The translations under genes were made by a program, and so were the position numbers. Below, piece after piece: positions 44,454 to 52,332 of a DNA stretch of 64,000 nucleotides (positions within the stretch are counted from its first letter, which is position 1; each line of letters begins with the position of its first letter). The stretch comes from an uncultured beta proteobacterium (GTDB lineage Bacteria; Pseudomonadota; Gammaproteobacteria; Burkholderiales; Burkholderiaceae_C). The notes beneath the pieces are model-generated. The model had not been told where the DNA came from. It saw nothing but the letters and a program-made list of their open reading frames with translations, and did no database searches. The stretch is from NCBI GenBank assembly GCA_903838565.1, contig CAILZB010000081.1, forward strand, positions 1-64,000, read 5' to 3'.

Positions 44454-45764
44454 TCAGAGCAGATCCTTGAGCCGGTGGTACAGCGTTCCCAGCACCAGGC
44501 TGGGCATGCGCAACATCGGTCCGCCAGGGAAGTTGCGGTGTTGCAGGCGCGCGAACACGTCAAAGCGCTCGGCCTGGCCCGCCACCGCCTCGGCCACCAG
44601 TCGTCCGCCGAGCACGGTCGCTGCGACGCCGTGACCGCTGAAGCCCTGCAGGTAATACAGGTTGCTGCCTAGCCGGCCGAAGTCGGGTGCGCGGTTCATG
44701 CTGATGTCGACAAAGCCGCCCCAGACAAACTCCACCGCAGCGTCGGCCAGAGCCGGAAACACCTGCACCATGCGCTGACGCATCACGTCCTTCAGATTCG
44801 AAGGCGTGCCCGTGGTGTAGCTCACGCGACCGCCGAACAGCATGCGGTGGTCGGCGCTGAAGCGGAAATAGTCGAGCACGAAGTTGTTGTCGCAGGCCGA
44901 GGCCTTGCTCGGAATGATGCGCTGGCACAGCGCCGGATCGAGCGGCGCCGTGGCGATCATGTAGGTTCCCACCGGCATGATGCGCGGTGTCAGCTCGGGT
45001 GCCACCTTGGGGCCGTATTCACCCAGCGTGCAGTTGCCGGCCAGCACACCAAAGCGCGCCGTGACGCGGCCCTGCGCCGTGCTGGCCACGAGCTTGTCAC
45101 CGCGCTCGATCGCGGTCACGGGTGAGTGCTCGAAGATCTTCACACCGAGTCGTCGCGCTGCCGCCGCCAGCCCCAGCGCCAGCTTGAGCGGATGCAGATG
45201 CCCGGAGACCGGCTCGAAGGCGGCGGCGCAATAGCGCGGACTGTCGATGTGCTGGCGCACTTCGTCGCCGGTGTAGATCCGGCTCTCGAAACCGTAGTCG
45301 TCGCGCAGCTCCTGCATGTCGGCCTCAAGCGCCCTGGCCTTGCGCGGTGAATCCGCCACGTGCAGATAACCATGCACGCGGTCGCACTCGATGTGATGCT
45401 GCTCGATATGGCCGTCGAGCAGGCGGATCGACTCCATCGACATGTCCCAGGCGCGGCCCGCGTCGGCCTTGCCAAGTTGATCGACATAGGGTTGCTGGCC
45501 GCTGGCGAAGCCCACGATCGCCTGGCCGCCATTGCGCCCCGAGGCGCCGCTGCCCACGCGGTCGGCCTCCAGCACCACCACGCTCATGCCACGTTGCGCC
45601 AGCTCGATCGCGGCGCTCAGACCGGCATAGCCTGCGCCGACCACCACGGCATCGGCCTGCACTGCGCCGGCGAGCGGCGCGCCCACCGGTTCGCGCTGCA
45701 CGCTGGCCTCGTAATAGCTGGTCTGATTCAGTTGGGTGTCGGAATTCAGCAGGGAAGTTTTCAT
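44454..45764 (-). CDS. puuB: FAD-dependent amine oxidase, PuuB-like
   Basis: A 436-residue DAO-type flavoenzyme. The FAD dinucleotide loop is AVVVGAGYAGLSAAIELAQR (about 40-59), followed by VVVLEADRVGSGASGRNGGQ. The C-terminal FAD contact is LYYLQGFSGHGVAATVLGG. This layout fits gamma-glutamylputrescine oxidase, which gives gamma-glutamyl-aminobutanal, ammonia and hydrogen peroxide. The ATG at 45764 overlaps the stop of the agmatinase-type gene by 4 bp, indicating coupled translation and supporting an agmatine-to-putrescine-to-oxidation line. Confidence 0.85.
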   Translation of the reverse strand: MKTSLLNSDTQLNQTSYYEASVQREPVGAPLAGAVQADAVVVGAGYAGLSAAIELAQRGMSVVVLEADRVGSGASGRNGGQAIVGFASGQQPYVDQLGKADAGRAWDMSMESIRLLDGHIEQHHIECDRVHGYLHVADSPRKARALEADMQELRDDYGFESRIYTGDEVRQHIDSPRYCAAAFEPVSGHLHPLKLALGLAAAARRLGVKIFEHSPVTAIERGDKLVASTAQGRVTARFGVLAGNCTLGEYGPKVAPELTPRIMPVGTYMIATAPLDPALCQRIIPSKASACDNNFVLDYFRFSADHRMLFGGRVSYTTGTPSNLKDVMRQRMVQVFPALADAAVEFVWGGFVDISMNRAPDFGRLGSNLYYLQGFSGHGVAATVLGGRLVAEAVAGQAERFDVFARLQHRNFPGGPMLRMPSLVLGTLYHRLKDLL

Positions 45765-46705
45765 GATATTTGTGCTCCGGCGGACGCGCGCTTGGCGACC
45801 TGTCCGCATAAATAGGTCCAGACGAAAGTGGCGGCCGCGTTGCTCGTGAGTTCGGCATGGTCATAGGCCGGAGCCACTTCCACGCAGTCCATGGCAACGA
45901 AGTTGAGCGGCGAAAGCTCTTCGAGCAGCGTGAGCACCTGCGAACTCGTCATGCCGCCGGGCTCGGGCGTACCGGTGCCGGGGGCAAAGGCCGGGTCCAG
46001 GCAGTCGATGTCCAGCGTCAGATAGCAGGGCCGCTGCCCCAGGCGCGCCTGGATGGCGTCGATCACCGGCTGCAGCGCGTCGCCGTCCCTGCCGCGCAGC
46101 TGGCGCGCGGTGTAGATCAGACCCCCCTGGTCCTGCACGTACTCGCGTGCCGAGCGCTCGCCGCTGGAACGCAAGCCGATCTGCACGCTGTGCGCCGGAC
46201 TGACGAGCCCCTCCTGCAGCGCCTCAAAGGTCCAGGTGCCGTGGCCCGAGGGCTCACCGAAGTGATCCGGCCAGGTGTCGCAGTGCGCGTCGAAGTGGAT
46301 CAGCGCCAGCGGCTCGCCGCCGTTGCGCGCCTTGGCGGCGCGCAGCAGCGCCAGCGTCACCGAATGGTCGCCGCCCAGAAACACGCAGTGCTGGCGCGCC
46401 ATCAGCTGTGCCGCCTGGGTCTGGATCTGCGCGCGCACCGTCGCAAGCGGCGAAGCGTTGGAGAGCAGCATATCGCCCGCATCGCCCAGCAAGCCCAGCG
46501 GCGACACGTTGAAGTGCGGATGAATGCCGTCGCACAGCATGAGCGAGGCACGGCGTATTTCCTGCGGGCCAAAGCGCGCGCCCGGCCGGTTCGTGACCGC
46601 GCCGTCAAACGGCACACCGGCCACGGCAAAGGGCTGTGCGTCCAGAACGGGACAGGCCAGGAATCGGTTGCCATTGCTGGCGTAGGCGAAATGGGCAGGG
46701 TTCAT
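45761..46705 (-). CDS. Agmatinase/guanidinobutyrase-type ureohydrolase
   Basis: A 314-residue arginase-fold enzyme. The two-manganese site is complete: His in FLGGDHSVTLALL, the DxHxD of LIHFDAHCDTW, and the DxD in LTLDIDCLDPAFAPGTG, with the family Glu in TPEPGG. DAHCDTWPDHFG favours agmatinase or guanidinobutyrase over arginase. It would make putrescine (or GABA) plus urea and so feed the rest of the island. The start at 46705 has GAGGACA upstream; that RBS is buried in a hairpin (46708-46729). Confidence 0.88.
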   Translation of the reverse strand: MNPAHFAYASNGNRFLACPVLDAQPFAVAGVPFDGAVTNRPGARFGPQEIRRASLMLCDGIHPHFNVSPLGLLGDAGDMLLSNASPLATVRAQIQTQAAQLMARQHCVFLGGDHSVTLALLRAAKARNGGEPLALIHFDAHCDTWPDHFGEPSGHGTWTFEALQEGLVSPAHSVQIGLRSSGERSAREYVQDQGGLIYTARQLRGRDGDALQPVIDAIQARLGQRPCYLTLDIDCLDPAFAPGTGTPEPGGMTSSQVLTLLEELSPLNFVAMDCVEVAPAYDHAELTSNAAATFVWTYLCGQVAKRASAGAQIS

Positions 46706-46707
46706 GT

Positions 46708-46729
46708 TGTCCTCAAATTGTTGAGGACA
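46708..46729 (-). promoter_or_regulatory. Hairpin over the ribosome-binding site of the agmatinase gene
   Basis: On the minus strand TGTCCTCAA-CAAT-TTGAGGACA is a perfect 9-bp hairpin. Its 3' arm contains GAGGACA, the only good Shine-Dalgarno match, 3 bp from the start codon at 46705. The 5' arm is the edge of island repeat copy 3. Folding would hide the RBS; function is inferred. Confidence 0.5.
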
Positions 46730-46770
46730 GAGCAAAGCTCGCTGCGCGTAGCTCTTGGTCTGTCCCGCAA
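46721..46770. repeat. Polyamine-island palindromic repeat, copy 3
   Basis: TTGAGGACAGAGCAAAGCTC to TTGGTCTGTCCCGCAA, about 90 percent the same as copy 1. It lies in the 5' leader of the agmatinase-oxidase-ligase operon, between it and the divergent transporter gene. Confidence 0.8.
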
Positions 46771-46898
46771 AGTCTCACTGGTGGTGAAAGTGCAGTGGCG
46801 AACGGTAGCTCAGATCCCGCGCCGAATCAGGTCCAATTTGCCGCGGACACGGGCACCCACTGCGGCGGCCCGGCAGCGCGCGGCAATAATCGACCCGC

Positions 46899-47828
46899 AT
46901 GCAGCCACATGGAACCCATCGCTTGAACCCCAACACTGCCCGCCTGCGCGCCTACCTGTGCCTGGCCCTGAGCATGTCCCTGGTGGGAAGCTACGTGGCG
47001 CTGTCCAAACCGCTGGTGGCTGCCCTGCCGGTGTTTCTGCTGGCGTGGCTGCGCTTTGGCATCGGCGCACTGGCAATGCCACACTGGCTGAAGAAGCCCG
47101 CGAACGAGGCACCCATGACGCGCCAGACCCGTCAACTGCTTTTTCTGGAATCCTTTCTGGGCAACTTTCTGTTCACCATCTGCATGCTGTTCGGCGTGAG
47201 CCTGACGAGCGCAGTCTCCGCGGGCGTGATCATGGCGGCCATTCCCGCGGTGGTGGCGCTGCTGAGTTGGTTGCTGCTGCGCGAACACATCAACACTCGC
47301 GTCTGGGGCGGCGTCGCTTGCGCTGCGCTGGGCATTGCGCTGCTCGCGCTGTCGAAAACCGGATCTTCCTCCGAGCCGCAGGCGAACCACGCGCTGTGGG
47401 GCAATCTGCTGGTCTTTGCCGCGGTGCTGTGCGAAGCGGCCTACGCCGTCATCGGGAAAAAGCTCACCGGCGCGTTGGCGCCCAGGCGCATCACCGCCCT
47501 CATCAACCTGTGGGGCTTGGCGCTGATGACGCCCATGGGCCTGTACTACGCGCTGAGGTTTGACTTTGGCGCCGTGTCCCTGGGCCTGTGGGCCCTGCTG
47601 CTGTTTTACGCTCTGGCAGCGAGCGTCTGGACCGTGTGGCTGTGGATGACAGGCCTGAAGACCGTACCCGCGGCGCTGGGCGGCGTGTTCACCGTGATGC
47701 TGCCGATTTCGGCGGCCCTGGTCGGTGTGCTGGTGTTGGGCGAGCAGGTTTCGGCCCTGCAAATGCTGGCGTTTGCCATCGCCTTGCTGGGAGTGGTGTT
47801 GGCGACACTGCCAAGCAAGTCAGCCTGA
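46899..47828 (+). CDS. EamA/DMT-family permease
   Basis: A 309-residue membrane protein with ten predicted helices arranged as two EamA repeats. The first repeat runs from YLCLALSMSLVGSYVALSKP, the second from LWGNLLVFAAVLCEAAYAVI, ending AFAIALLGVVLATLPSKSA. DMT members export or exchange metabolites such as amino acids. It is divergent from the agmatinase operon over a 193-bp gap; whether it handles polyamines or amino acids is unknown. The start at 46899 is the first ATG; a TTG at 46923 would also give a full first helix. Confidence 0.8.
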   Translation: MQPHGTHRLNPNTARLRAYLCLALSMSLVGSYVALSKPLVAALPVFLLAWLRFGIGALAMPHWLKKPANEAPMTRQTRQLLFLESFLGNFLFTICMLFGVSLTSAVSAGVIMAAIPAVVALLSWLLLREHINTRVWGGVACAALGIALLALSKTGSSSEPQANHALWGNLLVFAAVLCEAAYAVIGKKLTGALAPRRITALINLWGLALMTPMGLYYALRFDFGAVSLGLWALLLFYALAASVWTVWLWMTGLKTVPAALGGVFTVMLPISAALVGVLVLGEQVSALQMLAFAIALLGVVLATLPSKSA

Positions 47829-47931
47829 TCCAGCAGGTTGGTTGATCGGGTCTTGCGCCGAGTGCGCGCTGGGTTTTGCCCCGTTTCGCCCAGGCGGGCG
47901 AGGCCTTGTCGGGATGTGCGCCCGACTGCGC

Positions 47932-47979
47932 ACTCACTTTCTCTTGCGTCGCCAAGAGAAAGTAAGCAAAGAGAAGGCG
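47932..47979. repeat. 48-bp repeat, copy A
   Basis: ACTCACTTTCTCTTGCGTCG and on to GCAAAGAGAAGGCG. It contains its own hairpin CTTTCTCTTG/CAAGAGAAAG. The reverse complement of 48359-48406 differs at two bases. Confidence 0.85.
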
Positions 47980-48154
47980 CCCCCGCTGTCTGCGTCCCTA
48001 CGCTTCGCTGCGGGCAACCTGTGCTGCTCACAAAACGGGGGCGATACGCAAACTCGCTTCGCTCAAACATGCGTCTCGCTGATCCCCGTTTTGCTGCGCT
48101 GCTCGGCGCATACAGAGGGGGAAGTCCCGATGCAAAGTCCAACAGCCTGAAACA

Positions 48155-48194
48155 AATCCCACAAGGACGCGGCACGGCGCGTCCTTGTGGGATT
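48155..48194. terminator. Strong 16-bp hairpin in a convergent gap
   Basis: AATCCCACAAGGACGC pairs perfectly with GCGTCCTTGTGGGATT around an 8-base loop. On the minus strand it is followed by TGTTTC, on the plus strand by CTGCATTC, so it is only weakly terminator-like. It could stop transcripts of the genes on both sides or be a repeat. Confidence 0.5.
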
Positions 48195-48358
48195 CTGCAT
48201 TCGGTATTGGTCTTTGGTTTTCCCGCCGTTATGAGGAGACGAGACGCGCAGGTGCAGCCGGATCAGGGCTGGCGTTGTTTGAGCGAAGCGAGTTTAGCCA
48301 GACCCCGGCTGCGCCGAGCATCGCAGTGTGCCCGCGCAGCGGGCCGACGAATCCGGCT

Positions 48359-48406
48359 CGCCTTCTCTTTGCTTACTTTCTCTTGGCGAAGCAAGAGAAA
48401 GTAAGT
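48359..48406. repeat. 48-bp repeat, copy B (inverted)
   Basis: CGCCTTCTCTTTGCTTACTT onwards to AGAGAAAGTAAGT, the inverted partner of 47932-47979. The two enclose about 380 bp. Confidence 0.85.
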
Positions 48407-48529
48407 CGCCCGCCGGGGCGAGACCCGGCATGCCTCGCGGGCCAAGCAAGCAAACAAACAACCACCACATCGACCCGTCGTGCCGACATCCCTGCAAAGC
48501 GCGCCCTCGGCGCAAGACCCCAAAAAAAC

Positions 48530-49093
48530 TCAAAGAGCCTTCTGCACCAACGCCCCCCTGAACAGAAACTCCCCACCGGGACCTTGGGCATCTTCAACGC
48601 CACCCTTGGACTCCACGCTCACACCGAGTTGCAGCACGTCGCGCAGGTCGCTCTCGCTCGCCGGAATGCGCAGCGTCTTGCTGCTGCCCACAAGGCCGAG
48701 CGAGCGCACTCTGCCGCTGGCGGGCAGCGCCCACAGTTGCAGCGACTCCTCGCGCCCCTCGACCACATTGCCCAGGCGTTGCAGCACCAATGTGGGCTGG
48801 GTTGGATCCAGCGTGACCAGCAAGCCCGGGGCGCCTTGAGCATCGGTCAACACTGCGATGTATTTGATCTGCGGAACGACCACGAGCTGCTTTTGCAGAT
48901 GCGTGACCTGGGCCTTGAATTGCTCGAACATGCTCAGGCCCGTGGCTCCAGCAAAAACCAGCAGGATGACACAGAGAATCGTCGCACTGCGCCACCAGGT
49001 GATGGGGTACAGACCGAGCACGCGCTTGGCGCCGGTTGAGCTGTCGCTGGATAGAGAAATCGTGTCGGAGGAGTCGGTGTTCATGGGCTGCAT
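48530..49093 (-). CDS. RskA-like protein (anti-sigma-K C-terminal domain) without a zinc-finger part
   Basis: A 187-residue membrane protein with a short Ser-rich cytoplasmic start, one membrane helix (about 33-53, WWRSATILCVILLVFAGATG) and a periplasmic domain. The domain matches the RskA C-terminal fold: YIAVLTDAQGAPGLLVTLDP, ESLQLWALPASGRVRSLG and the final GVEDAQGPGGEFLFRGAL. The N-terminal zinc-binding anti-sigma domain is replaced by about 30 unrelated residues. No sigma factor gene is adjacent. It may be a scaffold or sensor rather than a true anti-sigma factor. Confidence 0.7.
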   Translation of the reverse strand: MQPMNTDSSDTISLSSDSSTGAKRVLGLYPITWWRSATILCVILLVFAGATGLSMFEQFKAQVTHLQKQLVVVPQIKYIAVLTDAQGAPGLLVTLDPTQPTLVLQRLGNVVEGREESLQLWALPASGRVRSLGLVGSSKTLRIPASESDLRDVLQLGVSVESKGGVEDAQGPGGEFLFRGALVQKAL

Positions 49094-49121
49094 TGTGGCT
49101 CAATGCGCGCCTGCGCCCGCA

Positions 49122-49631
49122 TCACAGCAGCGCCTTGGCGCTCACCACCATGCCGTCTTCGTCGGCATAGAGCCAGTCGCCGGGGCGAACCCGCACTCCC
49201 TGGATATGCACCGGTACATCGCTCTGCCCCTGGTTGCGCTTCTCCGTCGGCAAAGGCATGGCGGCCAACGCCCGGATGCCCATGGGTTGGAGCGACAACT
49301 CCCCCAGGTCGCGCGCGCAGCCATCGATCACCACGCCGGCCCAACCGTTGCGCGCCGCCGCAGCGCCCAGGTTGCCGCCGAGCAGGGCGTGGCGCAGCGA
49401 GCCACCTCCGTCCACCACGAGCACGCGGCCCAGCCCGGGCGAGTCCACCTCGGCCTTGACCATCGAGTTGTCTTCGAAGCATTTGACGGTGGCGACCCTT
49501 CCGCAGAATTTGCGCACACCGCCGAAGTCGCGAAAGACCGGCGGCAATACGCGAAAGTCTCCCGACATATCGTTCTTGTGCGCGTCGCACAAATCGCAGG
49601 TGGAAAAGATCCTGGGTGCAGATGAAGTCAT
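49122..49631 (-). CDS. rraA: RraA-family protein
   Basis: A 169-residue protein of the RraA fold: TCDLCDAHKNDMSGDFRVLP, VKCFEDNSMVKAEVDSPG, VLVVDGGGSLRHALLGGNLG and GVVIDGCARDLGELS, with RDL and the metal-binding Asp as in family members. In E. coli RraA inhibits RNase E; many relatives are 4-hydroxy-4-methyl-2-oxoglutarate/oxaloacetate aldolases, and sequence does not separate the two well. The length fits RraA. It lies alone on the minus strand, divergent from the SWIB gene. Confidence 0.85.
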   Translation of the reverse strand: MTSSAPRIFSTCDLCDAHKNDMSGDFRVLPPVFRDFGGVRKFCGRVATVKCFEDNSMVKAEVDSPGLGRVLVVDGGGSLRHALLGGNLGAAAARNGWAGVVIDGCARDLGELSLQPMGIRALAAMPLPTEKRNQGQSDVPVHIQGVRVRPGDWLYADEDGMVVSAKALL

Positions 49632-49960
49632 GTCAGTCCTTTCGAGGAAATGGTCGTACCGTAGGGTCCACGCAATACCACCGTTGACGTCGCCCGAGCA
49701 TACCCAGAATTCAAGCGATTGCAGCGCCGAGCGATCGCACTGTTTTCACGCTGAATTGCCCTCAATCGCTCCCTCTGAAGCCCCTCTGAAGCACTTTTCC
49801 GGCAAAAAGACATAAAAAAGCAACACAACCGGATGAAAAACAGCGGTTTCTCCTAGGAAATGCGGTGTTTCTCCCTTAGCATCAGCCTTGCCAATGAATC
49901 ACGTGTCGAAGAGCGCGGTTTTCATTGGTGAATTCTCAACTTCTAGAAGGAAATTCAATC
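49632..49960. promoter_or_regulatory. 330-bp upstream region of the SWIB/H1-like gene
   Basis: AT-richer than its surroundings. GCGGTTTCTCC at 49842 and GCGGTGTTTCTCC at 49863 form a spaced direct repeat of about 21 bp. A clear Shine-Dalgarno AGAAGGAAA stands 7 bp before the ATG at 49961. I see no gene here. Confidence 0.4.
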
Positions 49961-50398
49961 ATGGCAACTGCAAAAAAAGCGCCGGCTAAGAAAGCCGCTC
50001 CCGCCAAGAAGGCTGCACCCGCTAAGAAGGTCGCAGCTCCGGCAAAGAAAGTAGCCGCCAAGAAGGCAGCTCCGGCAAAGAAAGCCGCTCCCGCCAAGAA
50101 GGCAGCTCCCGCGAAGAAAGTCGCAGCGAAAAAGGCTCCCGCCAAAAAGCGCACCGTGAACGCCGCGTTCATGAAGGCACTGACTCCCAGCTCCGCCCTG
50201 GCTGCTGTGGTCGGCGCAGCGCCGCTGCCACGTACCGAAGTGGTGAGCAAGCTGTGGGTGTACATCAAGAAAAACAAACTGCAAGACGCAGTGAACAAAC
50301 GCATGATCAACGCCGATGCGAAGCTGAAGGAAGTCTTCGGCAAGCTGCAGGTCTCGATGTTCGAGATGGCCGGCCTGATTGGCAAGCACCTCAAATAG
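49961..50398 (+). CDS. Histone H1-like Ala/Lys/Pro repeat fused to a SWIB/MDM2 domain
   Basis: A 145-residue basic protein. The first 65 residues are pentad-like repeats of the AAPAKK and KVAAKKAPAKK type, like bacterial H1/Hc1 DNA-binding tails. The rest is a SWIB domain: RTVNAAFMKALTPSSALAAV, TEVVSKLWVYIKKNKLQDA and MFEMAGLIGKHLK. The combination is frequent in betaproteobacteria and thought to be nucleoid-associated. The ATG at 49961 has the good ribosome site; earlier residues in frame are not conserved. A strong terminator follows. Confidence 0.9.
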   Translation: MATAKKAPAKKAAPAKKAAPAKKVAAPAKKVAAKKAAPAKKAAPAKKAAPAKKVAAKKAPAKKRTVNAAFMKALTPSSALAAVVGAAPLPRTEVVSKLWVYIKKNKLQDAVNKRMINADAKLKEVFGKLQVSMFEMAGLIGKHLK

Positions 50399-50420
50399 TC
50401 CACCTCGGTGTTGACTTGAA

Positions 50421-50446
50421 AAGCCGCAGCGATGCGGCTTTTTTTT
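50421..50446 (+). terminator. Intrinsic terminator behind the SWIB/H1-like gene
   Basis: AAGCCGCA-GCGA-TGCGGCTT, an 8-bp stem with a tetraloop, followed by six more T. It lies 22 bp past the stop. Confidence 0.9.
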
Positions 50447-50492
50447 GTGTGTATGCTGGAGCGGATATGACCCTCGATTCAAAGGCCCAGGC

Positions 50493-51161
50493 ATGAGCAG
50501 CGCCACCTGGAGCGCGGTCTTGCTCACGCTGCAGCTGGCGGGCCTGACCACGCTGATCCTGCTGCTGCTGGGAACGCCGCTGGCGTGGTGGCTGGCGCGC
50601 ACCCACTGCTGGCTCAAGGCCCCGGTGAGCGCGGTCGTGGCGCTGCCGCTGGTGCTGCCGCCCACGGTGCTGGGTTTCTATCTGCTGATCACGCTCGGGC
50701 CGCACGGACCCATCGGGCAACTCACGCAAAGCCTGGGCTTGGGTCTGCTGCCCTTCACTTTCTCCGGCCTGGTGCTGGGCTCGGTCCTGTATTCGATGCC
50801 GTTCGTGGTCCAGCCTTTGCAAAACGCCTTCGAGGCCATGGGTGAGCGTCCGCTTGAAGTCGCCGCCAGCTTGCGCGCCTCGCCGCTGGACGCCTTCTTC
50901 AGCGTGGCGCTGCCGCTGGCGCGCAGCGGCTACCTCACGGCCGGCGTCATGGGTTTTGCCCACACGCTGGGCGAGTTCGGCGTGGTGCTGATGCTGGGCG
51001 GCAATATTCCGAATCAGACGCGCGTGCTCTCGGTGCAGATCTTCGACCACGTGGAAGCGCTCGAATACGCCCAGGCGCACGAACTCGCTGCGGGCATGCT
51101 GGTGTTTTCCTTCGCGGTCCTGCTCGCCTTGCACGCCGTCCAACCCAGGATGCGATCGTGA
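50493..51161 (+). CDS. modB: Molybdate ABC transporter permease
   Basis: A 222-residue permease with five predicted helices. The ATPase-docking loop [20 protein letters not shown] and the conserved [17 protein letters not shown] are characteristic of ModB/CysT-type permeases. It starts at an ATG with AAAGGC upstream, and its stop overlaps the GTG start of modC. The periplasmic binding gene modA, normally directly upstream, is missing here: the SWIB gene and its terminator stand in that place. Confidence 0.9.
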   Translation: MSSATWSAVLLTLQLAGLTTLILLLLGTPLAWWLARTHCWLKAPVSAVVALPLVLPPTVLGFYLLITLGPHGPIGQLTQSLGLGLLPFTFSGLVLGSVLYSMPFVVQPLQNAFEAMGERPLEVAASLRASPLDAFFSVALPLARSGYLTAGVMGFAHTLGEFGVVLMLGGNIPNQTRVLSVQIFDHVEALEYAQAHELAAGMLVFSFAVLLALHAVQPRMRS

Positions 51162-52258
51162 GGCGAGCATCCCGCGCCAACGACTCCGGCCTGCAGCTGC
51201 GCCTGCAGCGTGATCATCCGGCTTTCTCGCTCGACCTGAGGCTGGAGCTTCCCGGTCGCCAGGTGAGCGCACTGTTCGGCCCCTCGGGCTGCGGCAAGAC
51301 CAGCACGCTGCGTGCGCTGGCGGGTCTGGACCGCATGGCGCGGGGACGCGTGGTCGTGAACGGCGAAGTCTGGCAGGACGACGGGCAGAAGATATTCGTG
51401 CCGCCGCACCGGCGCGCCGTCGGCTACGTGTTCCAGGAACCCAGTCTGTTCGCGCACCTGAGCGTCCAAGGCAATCTGGAATTCGGACTGCAGCGCGTTC
51501 CTGCGGCGCAGCGGCGCGTGTCGCTGGAGCAGGCGGTCGAGCTGCTGGGCATCGCCGCGCTGCTGCCGCGCCGCAGTCACACGCTCTCGGGCGGGGAGCG
51601 CCAGCGCGTGGCCATGGCCCGGGCACTGGCCAGCAGCCCGCAACTGCTGTTGCTGGACGAACCGCTGGCCGCGCTGGACGCGCAGCGCAAGGCCGAGGTC
51701 CTGCCCTATCTGGAGCGGCTGCAGCGCGAGCTCGACATCCCCGTGCTCTATGTAAGCCACGCCATCGACGAGGTCGCGCGCCTGGCCGACCACTTGGTGC
51801 TGCTGGGCGCGGGGCGTGCGCTCGCCAGCGGGCCCACGCAGGACCTGCTCACGCGGCTGGACCTGCCGCTGGCGCACGGTGACGCGGCCGCGGCGATCGT
51901 CGCGGCCAGGGTGAGCGCCCACGATGCGCGCTTTGGCTTGAGCCACGCCGACTTTGCCGGTGGCAGACTGACGCTGGCACAGCCGGGCCTGCCCCTGGGA
52001 CAGCAGCTGCGCCTGCGCATCCAGGCGCGCGACGTGAGCCTGACGCTGCAGCAGCAGAGCGGCACCAGCATCCTGAACATCCTGCGCGCCCGCATCACCG
52101 AGCTGTCGCCCGACAGTCCGGGCCAGGTCATGGTGCGCCTGGACGCAGGCGGCGCCATCCTGCTCGCGCGCGTCAGCGCCAAGTCGGTCGATGCCCTGCA
52201 GTTGGCGCCGGGTCTGTGGCTGTACGCGCAGATCAAGGGTGTGGCGATCCTGGGCTGA
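51158..52258 (+). CDS. modC: Molybdate ABC transporter ATP-binding protein
   Basis: A 366-residue ATPase. Walker A is [20 protein letters not shown], the signature [15 protein letters not shown] and Walker [15 protein letters not shown], with the switch His in [14 protein letters not shown]. Residues 290-366 form the MOP-type molybdate-binding domain ([31 protein letters not shown]), which ModC proteins use for trans-inhibition. It starts with GTG and is coupled to modB. Confidence 0.93.
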   Translation: MRRASRANDSGLQLRLQRDHPAFSLDLRLELPGRQVSALFGPSGCGKTSTLRALAGLDRMARGRVVVNGEVWQDDGQKIFVPPHRRAVGYVFQEPSLFAHLSVQGNLEFGLQRVPAAQRRVSLEQAVELLGIAALLPRRSHTLSGGERQRVAMARALASSPQLLLLDEPLAALDAQRKAEVLPYLERLQRELDIPVLYVSHAIDEVARLADHLVLLGAGRALASGPTQDLLTRLDLPLAHGDAAAAIVAARVSAHDARFGLSHADFAGGRLTLAQPGLPLGQQLRLRIQARDVSLTLQQQSGTSILNILRARITELSPDSPGQVMVRLDAGGAILLARVSAKSVDALQLAPGLWLYAQIKGVAILG

Positions 52259-52332
52259 CCTTCCCATCGAACGCACGGTACCGGCGGGTCGCGCGCCGCG
52301 CCAGCGCGGCACTTCACCTAAACTCGCACGCT

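Larger units (their letters stand above)
47829..48529. other. 700-bp gene-free region rich in palindromes
   Basis: Between two convergent genes. It contains a pair of 48-bp inverted copies (47932-47979 and 48359-48406) and a 16-bp perfect hairpin (48155-48194). Looser inverted matches include CCCCCGCTGTCTGCG at 47980 against CGCATACAGAGGGGG near 48107, and ACAAAACGGGGG against CCCCGTTTTG around 48033-48095. No convincing coding frame. It looks like an assembly of REP-type repeats. Confidence 0.6.

Noticed and set aside
49970..50150. Short regular DNA repeats that look at first like a CRISPR or tandem repeat array
   Set aside because: They are codon-level repeats that encode the Ala/Lys/Pro tail of the SWIB/H1-like protein; no spacers exist.
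50493..51161. Sulfate (CysT-type) permease instead of modB
   Set aside because: The partner ATPase carries a C-terminal MOP-type molybdate domain and the pair has only one permease, as in Mod systems.
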